NCBI GenBank assembly: GCA_947497985.1
Contig: CANMIX010000012.1
Span: 99,533 to 163,532 of the forward strand
Length of the DNA stretch: 64,000 bases
Direction of reading: 5' to 3'
Origin: an uncultured Paracoccaceae bacterium
GTDB lineage: Bacteria > Pseudomonadota > Alphaproteobacteria > Rhodobacterales > Rhodobacteraceae
This document shows, piece after piece, positions 18,365-27,282 of the stretch. Each line of letters starts with the position of its first letter. Position 1 is the first letter of the stretch. The notes below the pieces were generated by a model. It saw only the letters and a program-made list of their open reading frames with translations. It was not told the origin of the DNA and did no database searches. Position numbers and translations under genes: made by a program.

Positions 18365-19677
18365 CCCCGCTAAGACTTTTTGCAGCCCTCTGGTTTGCTT
18401 TGTTGGCAGCCTTGCCGGCCCGCGCGATTGAGATCAAGGAAGTGACCTCTCCTGGAGGTTTCAAAGCCTGGCTGGTCGAGGATCACTCGATCCCGTTTAC
18501 AGCACTGGAATTGCGGTTTCGTGGCGGCACCTCGCTTGATGTGTCCGAAAAACGCGGTGCCGTGAACCTGATGACCGGTCTTCTGGAAGAAGGGGCCGGC
18601 GATCTTTTGGCGCAGGACTACGCCCGCGCTTTGGAAAGCCTGGCTGCGAATTTCTCTTATTCCTCGGACCGGGACACTGTGTCGATTTCGGCGCGTTTTC
18701 TGAGCGAGAACCGGGATGAAGCTGTCGAGCTTATGCGACAGACATTGCAGGAGCCGCGCTTTGATCAAGACGCATTGGACCGTGTCCGGGCCCAGGTTCT
18801 GGCAGGTTTGCGATCAGAAGAAACCGATCCCAATGACATCGCAGGGAAAGTTTTTGCAACAATTACCTACGGCGATCACCCCTATGGTACGCCGGAAAAT
18901 GGGACGTTGGAAACTGTCACGTCCCTGACGCGACAGGACATTTTTGACGCTTATGAAGCTGTATTTGCAAAGGACCGCGTCTATATCAGCGCGGTGGGTG
19001 ATATTTCGGTGGACGAGCTTGGTGCGATCATGGATGCGCTCCTGACCGATCTCCCTGAATCTGGCGCGCCCATGCCAGGTCCTGTTGATCCGGTTTTGAC
19101 CGAAGGGGTTGAGATCATTGATTTTGAAACCCCGCAGTCGGTTGCTATTTTTGGGCAACCTGGGTTGGAGCGGGACGACCCTGACTTTTTCTCGGCTTAT
19201 GTGTTGAACCAAATTCTGGGTGGGGGATCTTTCAATAGCCGCCTGATGAAGGAAGTACGTGAAAAACGCGGTCTGACCTATGGCGTCTACTCTTATCTCC
19301 TGCCTCGTGATCTGGCAGCGGTTTATCTCGGCTCTTTTGCATCTGCGAATGAGAAGATGGCCGAAGCTGTGGATGTGGTGCGCAGCGAGTGGAGCCGAAT
19401 TGCCAGCGAAGGTGTCACCGCAGAAGAGTTAGAGGACGCCAAGACCTATCTAACGGGGGCCTACCCGCTGCGGTTTGACGGCAACGGCCGGATCGCTTCA
19501 ATCCTCGTGGGGATGCAGATTGACGGCTTGCCGATTGATTACGTCGAGACCCGCAACGACAAGATCAATGCAATCACCCTAGAAGAAGCCAACCGCGTGG
19601 CGGGGGAACTGTATGACCCATCCCATTTGCAGTTTGTAATTGTTGGTCGTCCCGAAGGCTTGCAAACCACCCAATAA
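18361..19677 (+). CDS. M16 family peptidase-like, non-catalytic partner
   Basis: A 438-residue exported protein with a signal peptide ending near ARA (residue 20). It is homologous to the previous gene product but lacks the HxxEH site: the corresponding stretch reads KRGAVNLMTGLLEEGAG. It keeps the R/Y pair region EVREKRGLTYGVYSY typical of substrate-binding subunits. The ATG at 18361 overlaps the previous stop (ATGA), indicating coupled translation and stoichiometric assembly. A strong terminator follows. Confidence 0.92.
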   Translation: MTPLRLFAALWFALLAALPARAIEIKEVTSPGGFKAWLVEDHSIPFTALELRFRGGTSLDVSEKRGAVNLMTGLLEEGAGDLLAQDYARALESLAANFSYSSDRDTVSISARFLSENRDEAVELMRQTLQEPRFDQDALDRVRAQVLAGLRSEETDPNDIAGKVFATITYGDHPYGTPENGTLETVTSLTRQDIFDAYEAVFAKDRVYISAVGDISVDELGAIMDALLTDLPESGAPMPGPVDPVLTEGVEIIDFETPQSVAIFGQPGLERDDPDFFSAYVLNQILGGGSFNSRLMKEVREKRGLTYGVYSYLLPRDLAAVYLGSFASANEKMAEAVDVVRSEWSRIASEGVTAEELEDAKTYLTGAYPLRFDGNGRIASILVGMQIDGLPIDYVETRNDKINAITLEEANRVAGELYDPSHLQFVIVGRPEGLQTTQ

Positions 19678-19704
19678 AGGCCGCTTTGGCTGGTCCTGAA
19701 TGGT

Positions 19705-19732
19705 AAAAGAGCGCCCCAATGGGCGCTCTTTT
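19705..19732 (+). terminator. Intrinsic terminator after the M16 pair
   Basis: AAAAGAGCGCCC-CAAT-GGGCGCTCTTTT forms a perfect 12-bp stem with a four-base loop and a U-rich 3' edge, 27 bases past the stop of the second M16 gene. It is symmetrical and may also serve as a back-up for the opposing aldehyde dehydrogenase gene. Confidence 0.9.
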
Positions 19733-19743
19733 GCTGAAAAAGC

Positions 19744-19768
19744 CCCTGTTCCAGTTTCTGGAACAGGG
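19744..19768 (-). terminator. Intrinsic terminator after the aldehyde dehydrogenase gene
   Basis: CCCTGTTCCAG-TTT-CTGGAACAGGG is a perfect 11-bp stem with a three-base loop. Read on the minus strand it is followed by GGCTTTTTC, a five-U tract, 24 bases past the stop of the aldehyde dehydrogenase gene. The two terminators lie back to back between convergent genes. Confidence 0.88.
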
Positions 19769-19792
19769 ACCGTTTGGGAAAAGTTGCTACCG

Positions 19793-22129
19793 TTACTCTC
19801 CGTAGGGAACCCAGATGTTTTTTACTTCTGTGGCTTCCTGCAAAACCCGCTTGCTGTGATCGGCAGACCAATCGAGGCCCTGCCCATTGTTGACCCAGCT
19901 GCGTTTCAGATTGCTTGCGGCGGAGTTTTCAACAGTCTCGCTGAGGGGGCTTGAGGAGTGGCACCAGACGGCGTCCACATTCATATGGGCCGCAAGTGTC
20001 GACGCCAGATCGTCATGTGTGCCGGTCAAGATATTCACCACGCCGGCGGGCACATCTGATGCTTCCAGGACTTGGTAGAAATCCGTTGCGGCCAGCGGGA
20101 AGGGCTCAGATGCTGCCAACACAACCCGGTTGCCCATGGCGATTGTCGGCGCCATCAGTGAGATCAACCCCAACAGCGGTGCCTCATCCGCACAAAGGGC
20201 GCCGATAACCCCGACGGGTTCTTTCATCGCGAGGGCAACGCCGCGGATTGGCACATTGTGCACCTGCCCATCGTATTTATCGGCCCAGGCAGCCGCCGTG
20301 AACAGGCGTTGGATAGAGGTTTCGACCTCCTCTGCACCGGTGTTTGTACCCCTCATAGCATCGATACGGGCGGAAAATTCAGCCGAACGGGCAGATAGGT
20401 TTTCACCGATATAGTACAGGATTTGCGCCCGCAGGTGACCGGTGGTTTTCGACCAACCTGTCGCAGCGGCCGCCGCTTCTACTGCATTGCGCACGTCTTT
20501 GCGGCTGCCTTGGCCAACATGGCCCAGCAAATCGCCCTTGGGTCCATAAATCGCTTGCACATAGCCGCTGTCCGGGCGCGCTTGTTTGCCGCCGATGTAC
20601 ATTTTTGCGGTTCGGTCGATCGCATCGCGTGGCGCGCCATTGCCGGTGAAAGCTTTGACTTGGGAGAGCTTTTTCGTTGCTACAGGTTGCTTGCAATAGG
20701 CCTGCAACCCTTCCCAGCCGCCTTCCCGGCCAAAGCCGCTTTCACGCACGCCGCCAAAGCCGGCGGCAGCGTCAAACATATTGGTTCCATTGATCCAGAC
20801 AACACCGGCGGCCAGTTTTGGCGCGATGTCCAATGCGAGGTTTACATTCTCGCTCCAGACAGTGGCCGCCAATCCGTAGCGGGTGTTATTGGCCACTTGC
20901 ACCGCCTCGGCCGGGGTACGGAAGGTGGTTGATACCAGCACGGGGCCAAAGATCTCTTCCTGCATCAACGTGTCTGCCGGGTGCAGATCCTCGATCAGGG
21001 TTGGTGGGTAAAAACACCCGCCTTCGGGCATCTCGACTTTGGCCTGATACATTTGGCCTGCGGTATTGGCCTCTACCAAGGACTGAATGGCCTGCAATTG
21101 CACCGGATCGACAACCGCACCGACGTCGATGGATTTATCCAAAGGGCTCCCCAAACGCAGGCGGTCCATGCGGGCTTTTAGCTTGCGGTGAAAGACGGCT
21201 GAGACGCTTTCCTGCACCAAGAGGCGCGACCCGGCGCAGCAGACCTGGCCCTGATTGAACCAGATCGCGTCCACCAGACCTTCGACGGCGGAATCCAGAT
21301 CGGCGTCGTCAAACACGATGTAGGGCGACTTGCCGCCAAGTTCGAGCGTCAGTGATTTGCCGCTGCCTGCGGTTGCCTGACGGATCTTGCGCCCCACAGC
21401 GGTGGAGCCGGTAAAGGCGATTTTGTCGACCTCGGCATTCACGATCATCTCACCCACCGTGCCGTCACCGGTGATAATATTGACCCCCCCCGCAGGCACG
21501 CCTGCTTCAGTGCAGATTTCCGCAAACAAAAGCGCGGTGAGGGATGTGTATTCTGCAGGTTTCAGCACCACCGTATTGCCCATGGCCAGTGCCGGTGCAA
21601 TTTTCCACGCCAGCATCAACAGAGGGAAGTTCCAGGGGATGATCTGGCCGCAGACCCCCAGCGCCTTGGCACCGGGCAATTCGCTTTCCATCAACTGCGC
21701 CATGCCCGCGTGATAGTAAAAATGGCGTTGCGCCAATGGGATGTCGGTATCGCGGGATTCGCGAATTGGTTTTCCGTTGTCCAAGGTCTCCAGCACTGCA
21801 AACAGGCGCGCGTGTTTCTGCAGCAGCCGCGCCAGCGCATAAAGCACTCGCGCACGCCCCGGACCACCCAATGCTTCCCACGCAGGTTGTGCCGCGCGCG
21901 CTGCCGTGACGGCGGCGTCGACGTCATCACCGGTCGCTTGGCTCAGCTCTGCAAGTTTGACGCCAGTTGCCGGATTGCGCGAGGCAAACCCATTTGCGGG
22001 CGCGGTGAAATTTCCACCGATGAAATGGCCAAACGCACGTTTGTGGCCATCCAACCAGGCCTGCGCGGCACTATCGCTTTCGGGGGCGGGGCCGTAATCC
22101 ATGGTTTCAAAGATCTCTTTTACTGTCAT
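19793..22129 (-). CDS. ALDH16-type aldehyde dehydrogenase with duplicated domain
   Basis: NAD(P)-dependent aldehyde dehydrogenase of 778 residues, well above the usual 480-500. Residues 1 to about 490 are a complete catalytic unit: PWNFP at 165-169, FTGSTAVG near 239, LELGG with Glu263 as general base, and the nucleophile Cys297 in GQVCCAG. Residues about 510-778 repeat the fold but lack a GQxC nucleophile, so this part is structural. This matches ALDH16, known in animals and some bacteria. The ATG at 22129 has AGGGA 9 bases upstream. An ATG at 22147 overlapping the deoC stop is the alternative. With deoC upstream, a role in deoxyribose/acetaldehyde metabolism is plausible. Confidence 0.9.
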   Translation of the reverse strand: MTVKEIFETMDYGPAPESDSAAQAWLDGHKRAFGHFIGGNFTAPANGFASRNPATGVKLAELSQATGDDVDAAVTAARAAQPAWEALGGPGRARVLYALARLLQKHARLFAVLETLDNGKPIRESRDTDIPLAQRHFYYHAGMAQLMESELPGAKALGVCGQIIPWNFPLLMLAWKIAPALAMGNTVVLKPAEYTSLTALLFAEICTEAGVPAGGVNIITGDGTVGEMIVNAEVDKIAFTGSTAVGRKIRQATAGSGKSLTLELGGKSPYIVFDDADLDSAVEGLVDAIWFNQGQVCCAGSRLLVQESVSAVFHRKLKARMDRLRLGSPLDKSIDVGAVVDPVQLQAIQSLVEANTAGQMYQAKVEMPEGGCFYPPTLIEDLHPADTLMQEEIFGPVLVSTTFRTPAEAVQVANNTRYGLAATVWSENVNLALDIAPKLAAGVVWINGTNMFDAAAGFGGVRESGFGREGGWEGLQAYCKQPVATKKLSQVKAFTGNGAPRDAIDRTAKMYIGGKQARPDSGYVQAIYGPKGDLLGHVGQGSRKDVRNAVEAAAAATGWSKTTGHLRAQILYYIGENLSARSAEFSARIDAMRGTNTGAEEVETSIQRLFTAAAWADKYDGQVHNVPIRGVALAMKEPVGVIGALCADEAPLLGLISLMAPTIAMGNRVVLAASEPFPLAATDFYQVLEASDVPAGVVNILTGTHDDLASTLAAHMNVDAVWCHSSSPLSETVENSAASNLKRSWVNNGQGLDWSADHSKRVLQEATEVKNIWVPYGE

Positions 22130-22146
22130 TGTCTTGGTCCCTCGCA

Positions 22147-23130
22147 TCAGCCGATTGCGTGACGGTTGGCGGCGGAATAGGTGCCGGTCAGGTGGTGTTC
22201 CAACTGGCGTTCGATATCACCCAGCAGCGATGACGCGCCAAAGCGGAACAGATCAGGCTGCAGCCAGCGATCGCCCAGCTCTTCTTTGATCAGGCTTAGA
22301 TAGACCAATGAATCCTTGGCCTTGGAAATTCCACCTGCTGGTTTATAGCCCACACGAAACCCGGTTGCGTCGAAATAGTCACGGATGGCGCGGATCATCA
22401 CAAGAGAGACGGGCAGGGTGGCATTGACGCTTTCCTTCCCGGTTGACGTCTTGATGAAATCGGCACCGGCCATCATGCAGACCAGCGAGGCCCGCGCGAC
22501 ATTGCGCAGTGATCCCAACTCACCAGTGGCCAAGATTGCTTTGACATGGGCGTCACCACAATGTTCGCGAAAGACTTTCATCTCATCATAAAGGGCCTGC
22601 CAATTGCCTTCCAACACATGGCGACGTGAGATCACGATGTCGATTTCCTGCGCCCCGGCGGCGACGCTTGCGTCTATTTCAGCCAATCGCAGCGGCAACG
22701 GCGACAGGCCGGCCGGGAAGCCGGTGGATACGGCCGCAACCGGAATACCGGTTCCTTGCAAGGCCGCGACGGCGGCTTCGACCATATCGTGATAGACGCA
22801 GACCGCGCCCGTCGTAAGCCCATCAAACCCTAGGCCCGCCAAAAGATCCGCCCGCACAGGCTGGCGCGCCTTGGCGCAGAGACGGCGCACCCGCGCTTGG
22901 GTGTCATCGCCAGACAATGTGGTCAGGTCGATCATGGTGATTGCTTTTAGCAGCCAGGCGGCTTGGTAATCTTTTTTGACCGACCGGCGGGCACCCAGCT
23001 GCGCACAGCGACGTTCAATCGCTGAGGTATTGGCCTGCGCACGGGCGACCCAATTCAGATCCAATGCCATGCCGGGATTTCGCGGCTCGTCCAGATGCGT
23101 TGCGGTTTTGGGGTTGGTTTGACGGTTCAT
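22147..23130 (-). CDS. deoC: Deoxyribose-phosphate aldolase
   Basis: DeoC splits 2-deoxyribose-5-phosphate into glyceraldehyde-3-phosphate and acetaldehyde. The 327-residue product is of the longer type. The Schiff-base lysine lies in GADFIKTSTGK, with GYKPAGGISKAKDS after it and LLAGLGFDGLTTGAVCVYHDMV before it. The ATG at 23130 follows GAGGGCG. It is immediately followed by an aldehyde dehydrogenase gene in the same direction, which could oxidise the acetaldehyde released. The upstream 200 bases are shared with the divergent sit operon. Confidence 0.94.
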   Translation of the reverse strand: MNRQTNPKTATHLDEPRNPGMALDLNWVARAQANTSAIERRCAQLGARRSVKKDYQAAWLLKAITMIDLTTLSGDDTQARVRRLCAKARQPVRADLLAGLGFDGLTTGAVCVYHDMVEAAVAALQGTGIPVAAVSTGFPAGLSPLPLRLAEIDASVAAGAQEIDIVISRRHVLEGNWQALYDEMKVFREHCGDAHVKAILATGELGSLRNVARASLVCMMAGADFIKTSTGKESVNATLPVSLVMIRAIRDYFDATGFRVGYKPAGGISKAKDSLVYLSLIKEELGDRWLQPDLFRFGASSLLGDIERQLEHHLTGTYSAANRHAIG

Positions 23131-23243
23131 GATCGCCCTCACATATCTCGCGTGAACCTCGCATGCGATTGCCTGTTTTTCAACCAAACCTCGGGCGTTT
23201 ACCCTCTGAAATTTGATCAATCGGACAAATTTCAGGGGTCTTT

Positions 23244-23292
23244 TTGAGAATAATTCGCAATTGCATTGACATCAGTTGCAAATCGTTCTCAA
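23244..23292 (+). promoter_or_regulatory. Paired Fur/Mur-type boxes flanking the sitABCD promoter
   Basis: Two 17-base near-palindromes lie in inverted orientation: TTGAGAATAATTCGCAA at 23244-23260 and TTGCAAATCGTTCTCAA at 23276-23292. Each shows TTGnnAAT and ATTnnCAA-like half-sites around one base, the layout of Fur-family operators; the Mur (manganese) boxes of alphaproteobacteria look alike. A -35 element TTGACA sits between them at 23266-23271 and a plausible -10 (TCAATA, 17-base spacing) overlaps the second box. A metal-loaded repressor bound here would block transcription of sitA. Confidence 0.75.
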
Positions 23293-23329
23293 TATCAATC
23301 AAAGTTAGGACAAAAGGATTCCGAATCCC

Positions 23330-24283
23330 ATGTTAACCCGTCGTATCGCAATTGCTGCAGTCACTGCGCTTCTGGCCCTGCCGGTGGCGGCCATGGCTGC
23401 GCCCCTCAAAATTGTGGCCACCACTGGCATGATCGCAGACGCGGTGCGTGAGGTTGGCGGAGATGAGGTTGACGTCAAAGCGCTGATGGGGCCGGGGGTT
23501 GATCCACATGCCTATCGCCAGACCCGGACCGATATTGTTGCCATGACCCGCGCGGATCTGGTTCTGTGGCACGGTCTCTATCTCGAAGCGCAGATGGAAG
23601 ACTTTATGCATGATCTGGCAAAGCGCCGCACAGTTGTCGCAGTGGCCGAAGCCCTGCCCAAAGACGTGCTGCGTGGCAATGACGATTATGCCGATAAATT
23701 TGACCCGCACGTTTGGATGACACCTGCCTTGTGGAAGGACATCGTGGTCGAGGTGCAACGCACCCTGACAGAGGCGCGCCCCGAAGCCCGTGATCAATTT
23801 GCGCGCAATGCAGCAGCGCATTTGGCGGAGCTGGATGCGCTGGTCACCTATGGGCATACGGTTTTGGACAAGGTGCCTGCCGACAACCGGGTCTTGCTGA
23901 CGGCGCATGACGCCTTTGGCTATTTCGGCCGCGACTACGGGTTTGAGGTTCTGGGCGTCCAAGGCATTTCAACCCAGTCTGAGGCCGGTCTGAACCGCAT
24001 TTCTGAACTGGTAAACATGCTGGTCGCGCGGAAGATCACAGCCGTCTTTGTTGAAAGCTCGGTCTCGGATCGCTCTGTACGGGCGTTGATCGAAGGCGCC
24101 GCCGCCCAAGGGCACGAGGTCAAGATCGGCGGTGAGCTGTTTTCGGACGCGATGGGCGCAGATGGCACCTATGAGGGCAGCTATGTTGGTATGCTCGACC
24201 ATAATTTCACCACCGTTGCGTCGGCCCTTGGAGCAGATGTGCCTGCCCGTGGCATGAACGGCAAACTTTCGGCAGGGTTCTAA
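23330..24283 (+). CDS. sitA: Metal ABC transporter substrate-binding protein, SitA/MntA type
   Basis: Periplasmic cluster A-I metal-binding protein of 317 residues with a Sec signal peptide (cleavage near AAMAA, residue 23). Candidate ligands are the His in GVDPHAYRQ, the His in DPHVWMT, a Glu in FVESSVSD and an Asp in the C-terminal domain. The His-rich loop of ZnuA proteins is absent, which with the Mur-like boxes upstream favours manganese (or iron) over zinc. First gene of a four-gene operon; AAAGGA lies upstream of the ATG. Confidence 0.9.
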   Translation: MLTRRIAIAAVTALLALPVAAMAAPLKIVATTGMIADAVREVGGDEVDVKALMGPGVDPHAYRQTRTDIVAMTRADLVLWHGLYLEAQMEDFMHDLAKRRTVVAVAEALPKDVLRGNDDYADKFDPHVWMTPALWKDIVVEVQRTLTEARPEARDQFARNAAAHLAELDALVTYGHTVLDKVPADNRVLLTAHDAFGYFGRDYGFEVLGVQGISTQSEAGLNRISELVNMLVARKITAVFVESSVSDRSVRALIEGAAAQGHEVKIGGELFSDAMGADGTYEGSYVGMLDHNFTTVASALGADVPARGMNGKLSAGF

Positions 24284-24286
24284 GAC

Positions 24287-25090
24287 ATGTTGGATCTGAT
24301 CTGCGAAGACGGCACAACCTTTACGGAAAACAGTCTGGCACAAAGCCCGCTGGCCATTCGCGGGCTGACGGTGACCTACGGCCAGAAACCCGCTGTGTTT
24401 TCCGTTGATATGACCGTTCAACCGGGTGAGATGACCGCGATCATCGGGCCCAATGGTGCCGGTAAATCAACCATGCTCAAGGCGGCTTTGGGGGTGATCC
24501 CATCGGTGTCTGGTCGGGTGCAGATCTTTGGTAAGCCCTTGCAAGACCAACGTGCGCGCGTCGCCTATGTGCCCCAGCGCGCCAGCGTGGACTGGGATTT
24601 TCCAACCCGTGTGATTGATGTGGTGCTGATGGGTCTTTACCGTCAGGTGGGTTTGCTTGGCCGGATCCGTGGCCAACACCGTGCCTCGGCGCTGGATTGT
24701 TTGACACGTGTTGGCATGGCTGATTTCGCGGATCGTCAAATTGGCCAGCTGTCTGGAGGGCAACAACAACGGGTCTTTCTGGCGCGGGCCTTGGCGCAGG
24801 ACGCGGATCTGTATCTGCTGGACGAACCCTTTGCAGGCGTTGATGCAGCCACCGAAAAGGCAATCATCACCGTCCTCAAATCATTGCGCGCCGAAGGGAA
24901 AACCGTCGTCGTCGTGCACCATGACCTGGCCACGGTGACGGAATATTTCGACAATGTATTCCTGATCAACACCCGCAAAGTAGCCGAAGGTTCGGTCGAG
25001 ACCACGTTCAACACGGTCACATTACAGGCGGCCTATGGCGGGCGGTTGGCGGCAACTCAGGTCGAACAACTGAACCAGATTACCGGTTAA
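24287..25090 (+). CDS. sitB: Metal ABC transporter ATP-binding protein
   Basis: Cytoplasmic ATPase of 267 residues that energises the SitCD permease. Walker A is GPNGAGKST, the signature is QLSGGQQQRVFLARAL and Walker B is DLYLLDEPF, followed by a switch His in VVVHHDL. The first 25 residues are an extra N-terminal tail. The ATG lies three bases past the sitA stop, and sitC follows after four bases, so the operon is tightly coupled. Confidence 0.93.
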   Translation: MLDLICEDGTTFTENSLAQSPLAIRGLTVTYGQKPAVFSVDMTVQPGEMTAIIGPNGAGKSTMLKAALGVIPSVSGRVQIFGKPLQDQRARVAYVPQRASVDWDFPTRVIDVVLMGLYRQVGLLGRIRGQHRASALDCLTRVGMADFADRQIGQLSGGQQQRVFLARALAQDADLYLLDEPFAGVDAATEKAIITVLKSLRAEGKTVVVVHHDLATVTEYFDNVFLINTRKVAEGSVETTFNTVTLQAAYGGRLAATQVEQLNQITG

Positions 25091-25094
25091 ACCG

Positions 25095-26300
25095 ATGATT
25101 TGGGACGCGCTTTTGCTCCAGCTGGGCTACAACGCCACGCTGGTCTCTGTTGGGGCTGCGCTCTTGGGCGCGGCGGCGGGCATCACCGGCACTTTCCTAT
25201 TCTTACGCAAACGCGCGCTGGTGGCGGATGCTGTCAGCCATGCAACCTTGCCCGGCGTCTGTCTCGCCTTTCTGGTGATGGCCAGCTTGGGGGGCGACGG
25301 GCGCAACCTGATTGGCCTGTTGATTGGCTCCGCGCTGTCAGCCTGGGTTGGCTTATGGTGTCTCAACTGGCTGACCTTGCGCACTCGCTTGGCCGAAGAC
25401 GCGGCGATTGGCGCGGTGCTTTCGACATTCTTTGGTTTTGGCGTGGTGCTTTTGACCGTGATCCAAACCGCAGGGATCGGCCGACAGGCCGGGCTCGAAG
25501 GGTTCCTGCTTGGGTCTACCGCCGGCATGTTGTTCAACGACGCGCTGATGATTGCGGGTGGTGGGGCTGCCACGCTGGTGATTATCGCGCTGACCCGCCG
25601 CGCGCTGACCTTGGTGTCTTTTGATCCTGAATATGCATCGGCCCAAGGGATCAACGTGTCCCAGGTCGATATGTTGATGATGGGTTTGGTGATGGCGGTC
25701 ACGGTGATTGGCCTCAAAATCGTTGGTCTGATCCTGATTGTCGCCTTGCTGATCATCCCCGCCGTCACCGCGCGGTTCTGGTCTGAACGCTCAGATATCG
25801 TGGTGCTTCTGGCGGGTATCTTTGGCGCGACGGCGGCCTATGTGGGCGCGGGCGTCTCTGCCTCGGCACCCAATTTGCCCACGGGACCCCTGATCGTGTT
25901 GATGAGCGCGGGCCTGTTTGCACTGTCGTTGTTTTTCGCCCCAAGTCGCGGAGTCATGGCGGCCGTGATCCGTCAGCAACGGTTCCAACGCCGGGTCCAT
26001 CTGCGTCAAGGTCTGTTGGCACTGGCCCAGGGGCAGCCGATCTATGAGAATCTGACCCTGCGCCTGTTGGGCCGTGCCGGTCTGGTACGTCCCGATGGTG
26101 TGGCCACCGAAATCGGTCGTGCCCGCGCGGCCAAGGCGTTGCGGGATGAAAAACGCTGGGAAATCCTGCGCCGCGATCACGCCCATGAAGCCGCCGCCGA
26201 ATTATACGACGGGTTGCGCGAGATTGAGACGGTGCTGACTCCCGACGAAATCCGCGAAATCGACACTAAAATCGGCCCCCCGCAGGAGATCCCAACATGA
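25095..26300 (+). CDS. sitC: Metal ABC transporter permease fused to a DtxR-like winged helix
   Basis: Inner-membrane permease of 401 residues. Residues 1 to about 290 form the ABC-3 permease (multiple TM segments; FLRKRALVADAVSHATLPG coupling region). The remaining roughly 110 residues are soluble. They resemble the N-terminal part of DtxR/MntR-type repressors: a helix-rich segment, LRLLGRAGLV, then RAAKALRDEKRWEIL and IETVLTPDEIREID, which parallel the HRLWE and LTPE features of that family. Such fusions are known in some SitC/MntC proteins. Whether the domain senses metal or binds DNA is unknown. It overlaps sitD by four bases. Confidence 0.88.
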   Translation: MIWDALLLQLGYNATLVSVGAALLGAAAGITGTFLFLRKRALVADAVSHATLPGVCLAFLVMASLGGDGRNLIGLLIGSALSAWVGLWCLNWLTLRTRLAEDAAIGAVLSTFFGFGVVLLTVIQTAGIGRQAGLEGFLLGSTAGMLFNDALMIAGGGAATLVIIALTRRALTLVSFDPEYASAQGINVSQVDMLMMGLVMAVTVIGLKIVGLILIVALLIIPAVTARFWSERSDIVVLLAGIFGATAAYVGAGVSASAPNLPTGPLIVLMSAGLFALSLFFAPSRGVMAAVIRQQRFQRRVHLRQGLLALAQGQPIYENLTLRLLGRAGLVRPDGVATEIGRARAAKALRDEKRWEILRRDHAHEAAAELYDGLREIETVLTPDEIREIDTKIGPPQEIPT

Positions 26301-27226
26301 GCGGCGCTGAATTTGTCCCCCTCTCCCTGCCACCAATTGTGATTGGCACTTGCGCCGCGATTGCCTGTGCCTTGCCGGGAAATTTTCTGTTGCTGCGCCG
26401 TCAAGCGCTGATCGGTGATGCGATCAGCCACGTGGTGCTGCCGGGGATTGTGGTGGCCTTTATTCTGTCCGGTGCAATCTCCACCTGGCCGATGATGATT
26501 GGGGCTGCCGGCGCTGCCCTGATCGCGGTTCTTTTGATCGAGGCGATCCGCCGGCTGGGCCGGATCGAACCGGGCGCGGCGATGGGCGTGGTCTTTACCA
26601 CCATGTTTGCCGGCGGTGTTTTGCTGTTGGAACAGACCGACACATCAAGCGTGCATCTGGACGTGGAACATGCGCTTTATGGCAATCTGGAAAGCTTGAT
26701 CTGGCTTGATGCGACGGGCTGGGGATCCCTGTTGGACCCGCTGGCATTGGCGGGCCTCCCAACAGAGCTGCCGCGCATGGCGGCGGTGCTTGTGCTGACC
26801 AGCCTGTTTGTCGCCATCTTTTGGCGGGCGCTCAAGATCTCAACCTTTGACGAAGGTTTTGCGCAGGCCGTGGGGATCAAAACCACGCCTCTGGGCCTCG
26901 CATTGGTGGTGGTCGCTGCGGTTTCCGCAGTTGCGGCCTTTGATGCTGTGGGCTCGATCATTGTGATTGCCATGTTCATCTGTCCCCCGGCGGCGGCGCG
27001 CATGATGACCAACCGATTGGAACGCCAAATCGCCTGGAGCGTTGGTTTTGCAGCCCTATCCGCCATCCTCGGCTATGTCTTGGCGGGATATGGCCCCTTG
27101 TGGATCGGCCTATATGATGCGGTTTCTGCGGCTGGAATGATCGCCACAGTGTCCGGCGTGATCCTGGCCTTGGCTGCGCTTTTTGGACCCTGCCGCACCC
27201 GCGCTGGCGCGCCTGCAGGCGTCTGA
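26297..27226 (+). CDS. sitD: Metal ABC transporter permease
   Basis: Second ABC-3 family permease subunit, 309 residues with about eight hydrophobic segments. It carries LLRRQALIGDAISHVVLPG, the conserved cytoplasmic loop after the second helix, and IVIAMFICPPAAARM. Unlike SitC it ends without a soluble domain. ATG overlaps the sitC stop. Together with SitC it forms the heterodimeric membrane channel for the metal delivered by SitA. mutL starts 56 bases downstream with no clear terminator between. Confidence 0.92.
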   Translation: MSGAEFVPLSLPPIVIGTCAAIACALPGNFLLLRRQALIGDAISHVVLPGIVVAFILSGAISTWPMMIGAAGAALIAVLLIEAIRRLGRIEPGAAMGVVFTTMFAGGVLLLEQTDTSSVHLDVEHALYGNLESLIWLDATGWGSLLDPLALAGLPTELPRMAAVLVLTSLFVAIFWRALKISTFDEGFAQAVGIKTTPLGLALVVVAAVSAVAAFDAVGSIIVIAMFICPPAAARMMTNRLERQIAWSVGFAALSAILGYVLAGYGPLWIGLYDAVSAAGMIATVSGVILALAALFGPCRTRAGAPAGV

Positions 27227-27282
27227 CCGCTTCCAAATTCGCTGCTGGCGGAATCATGGGCCTCCATGCTAAATTTAGGGGT

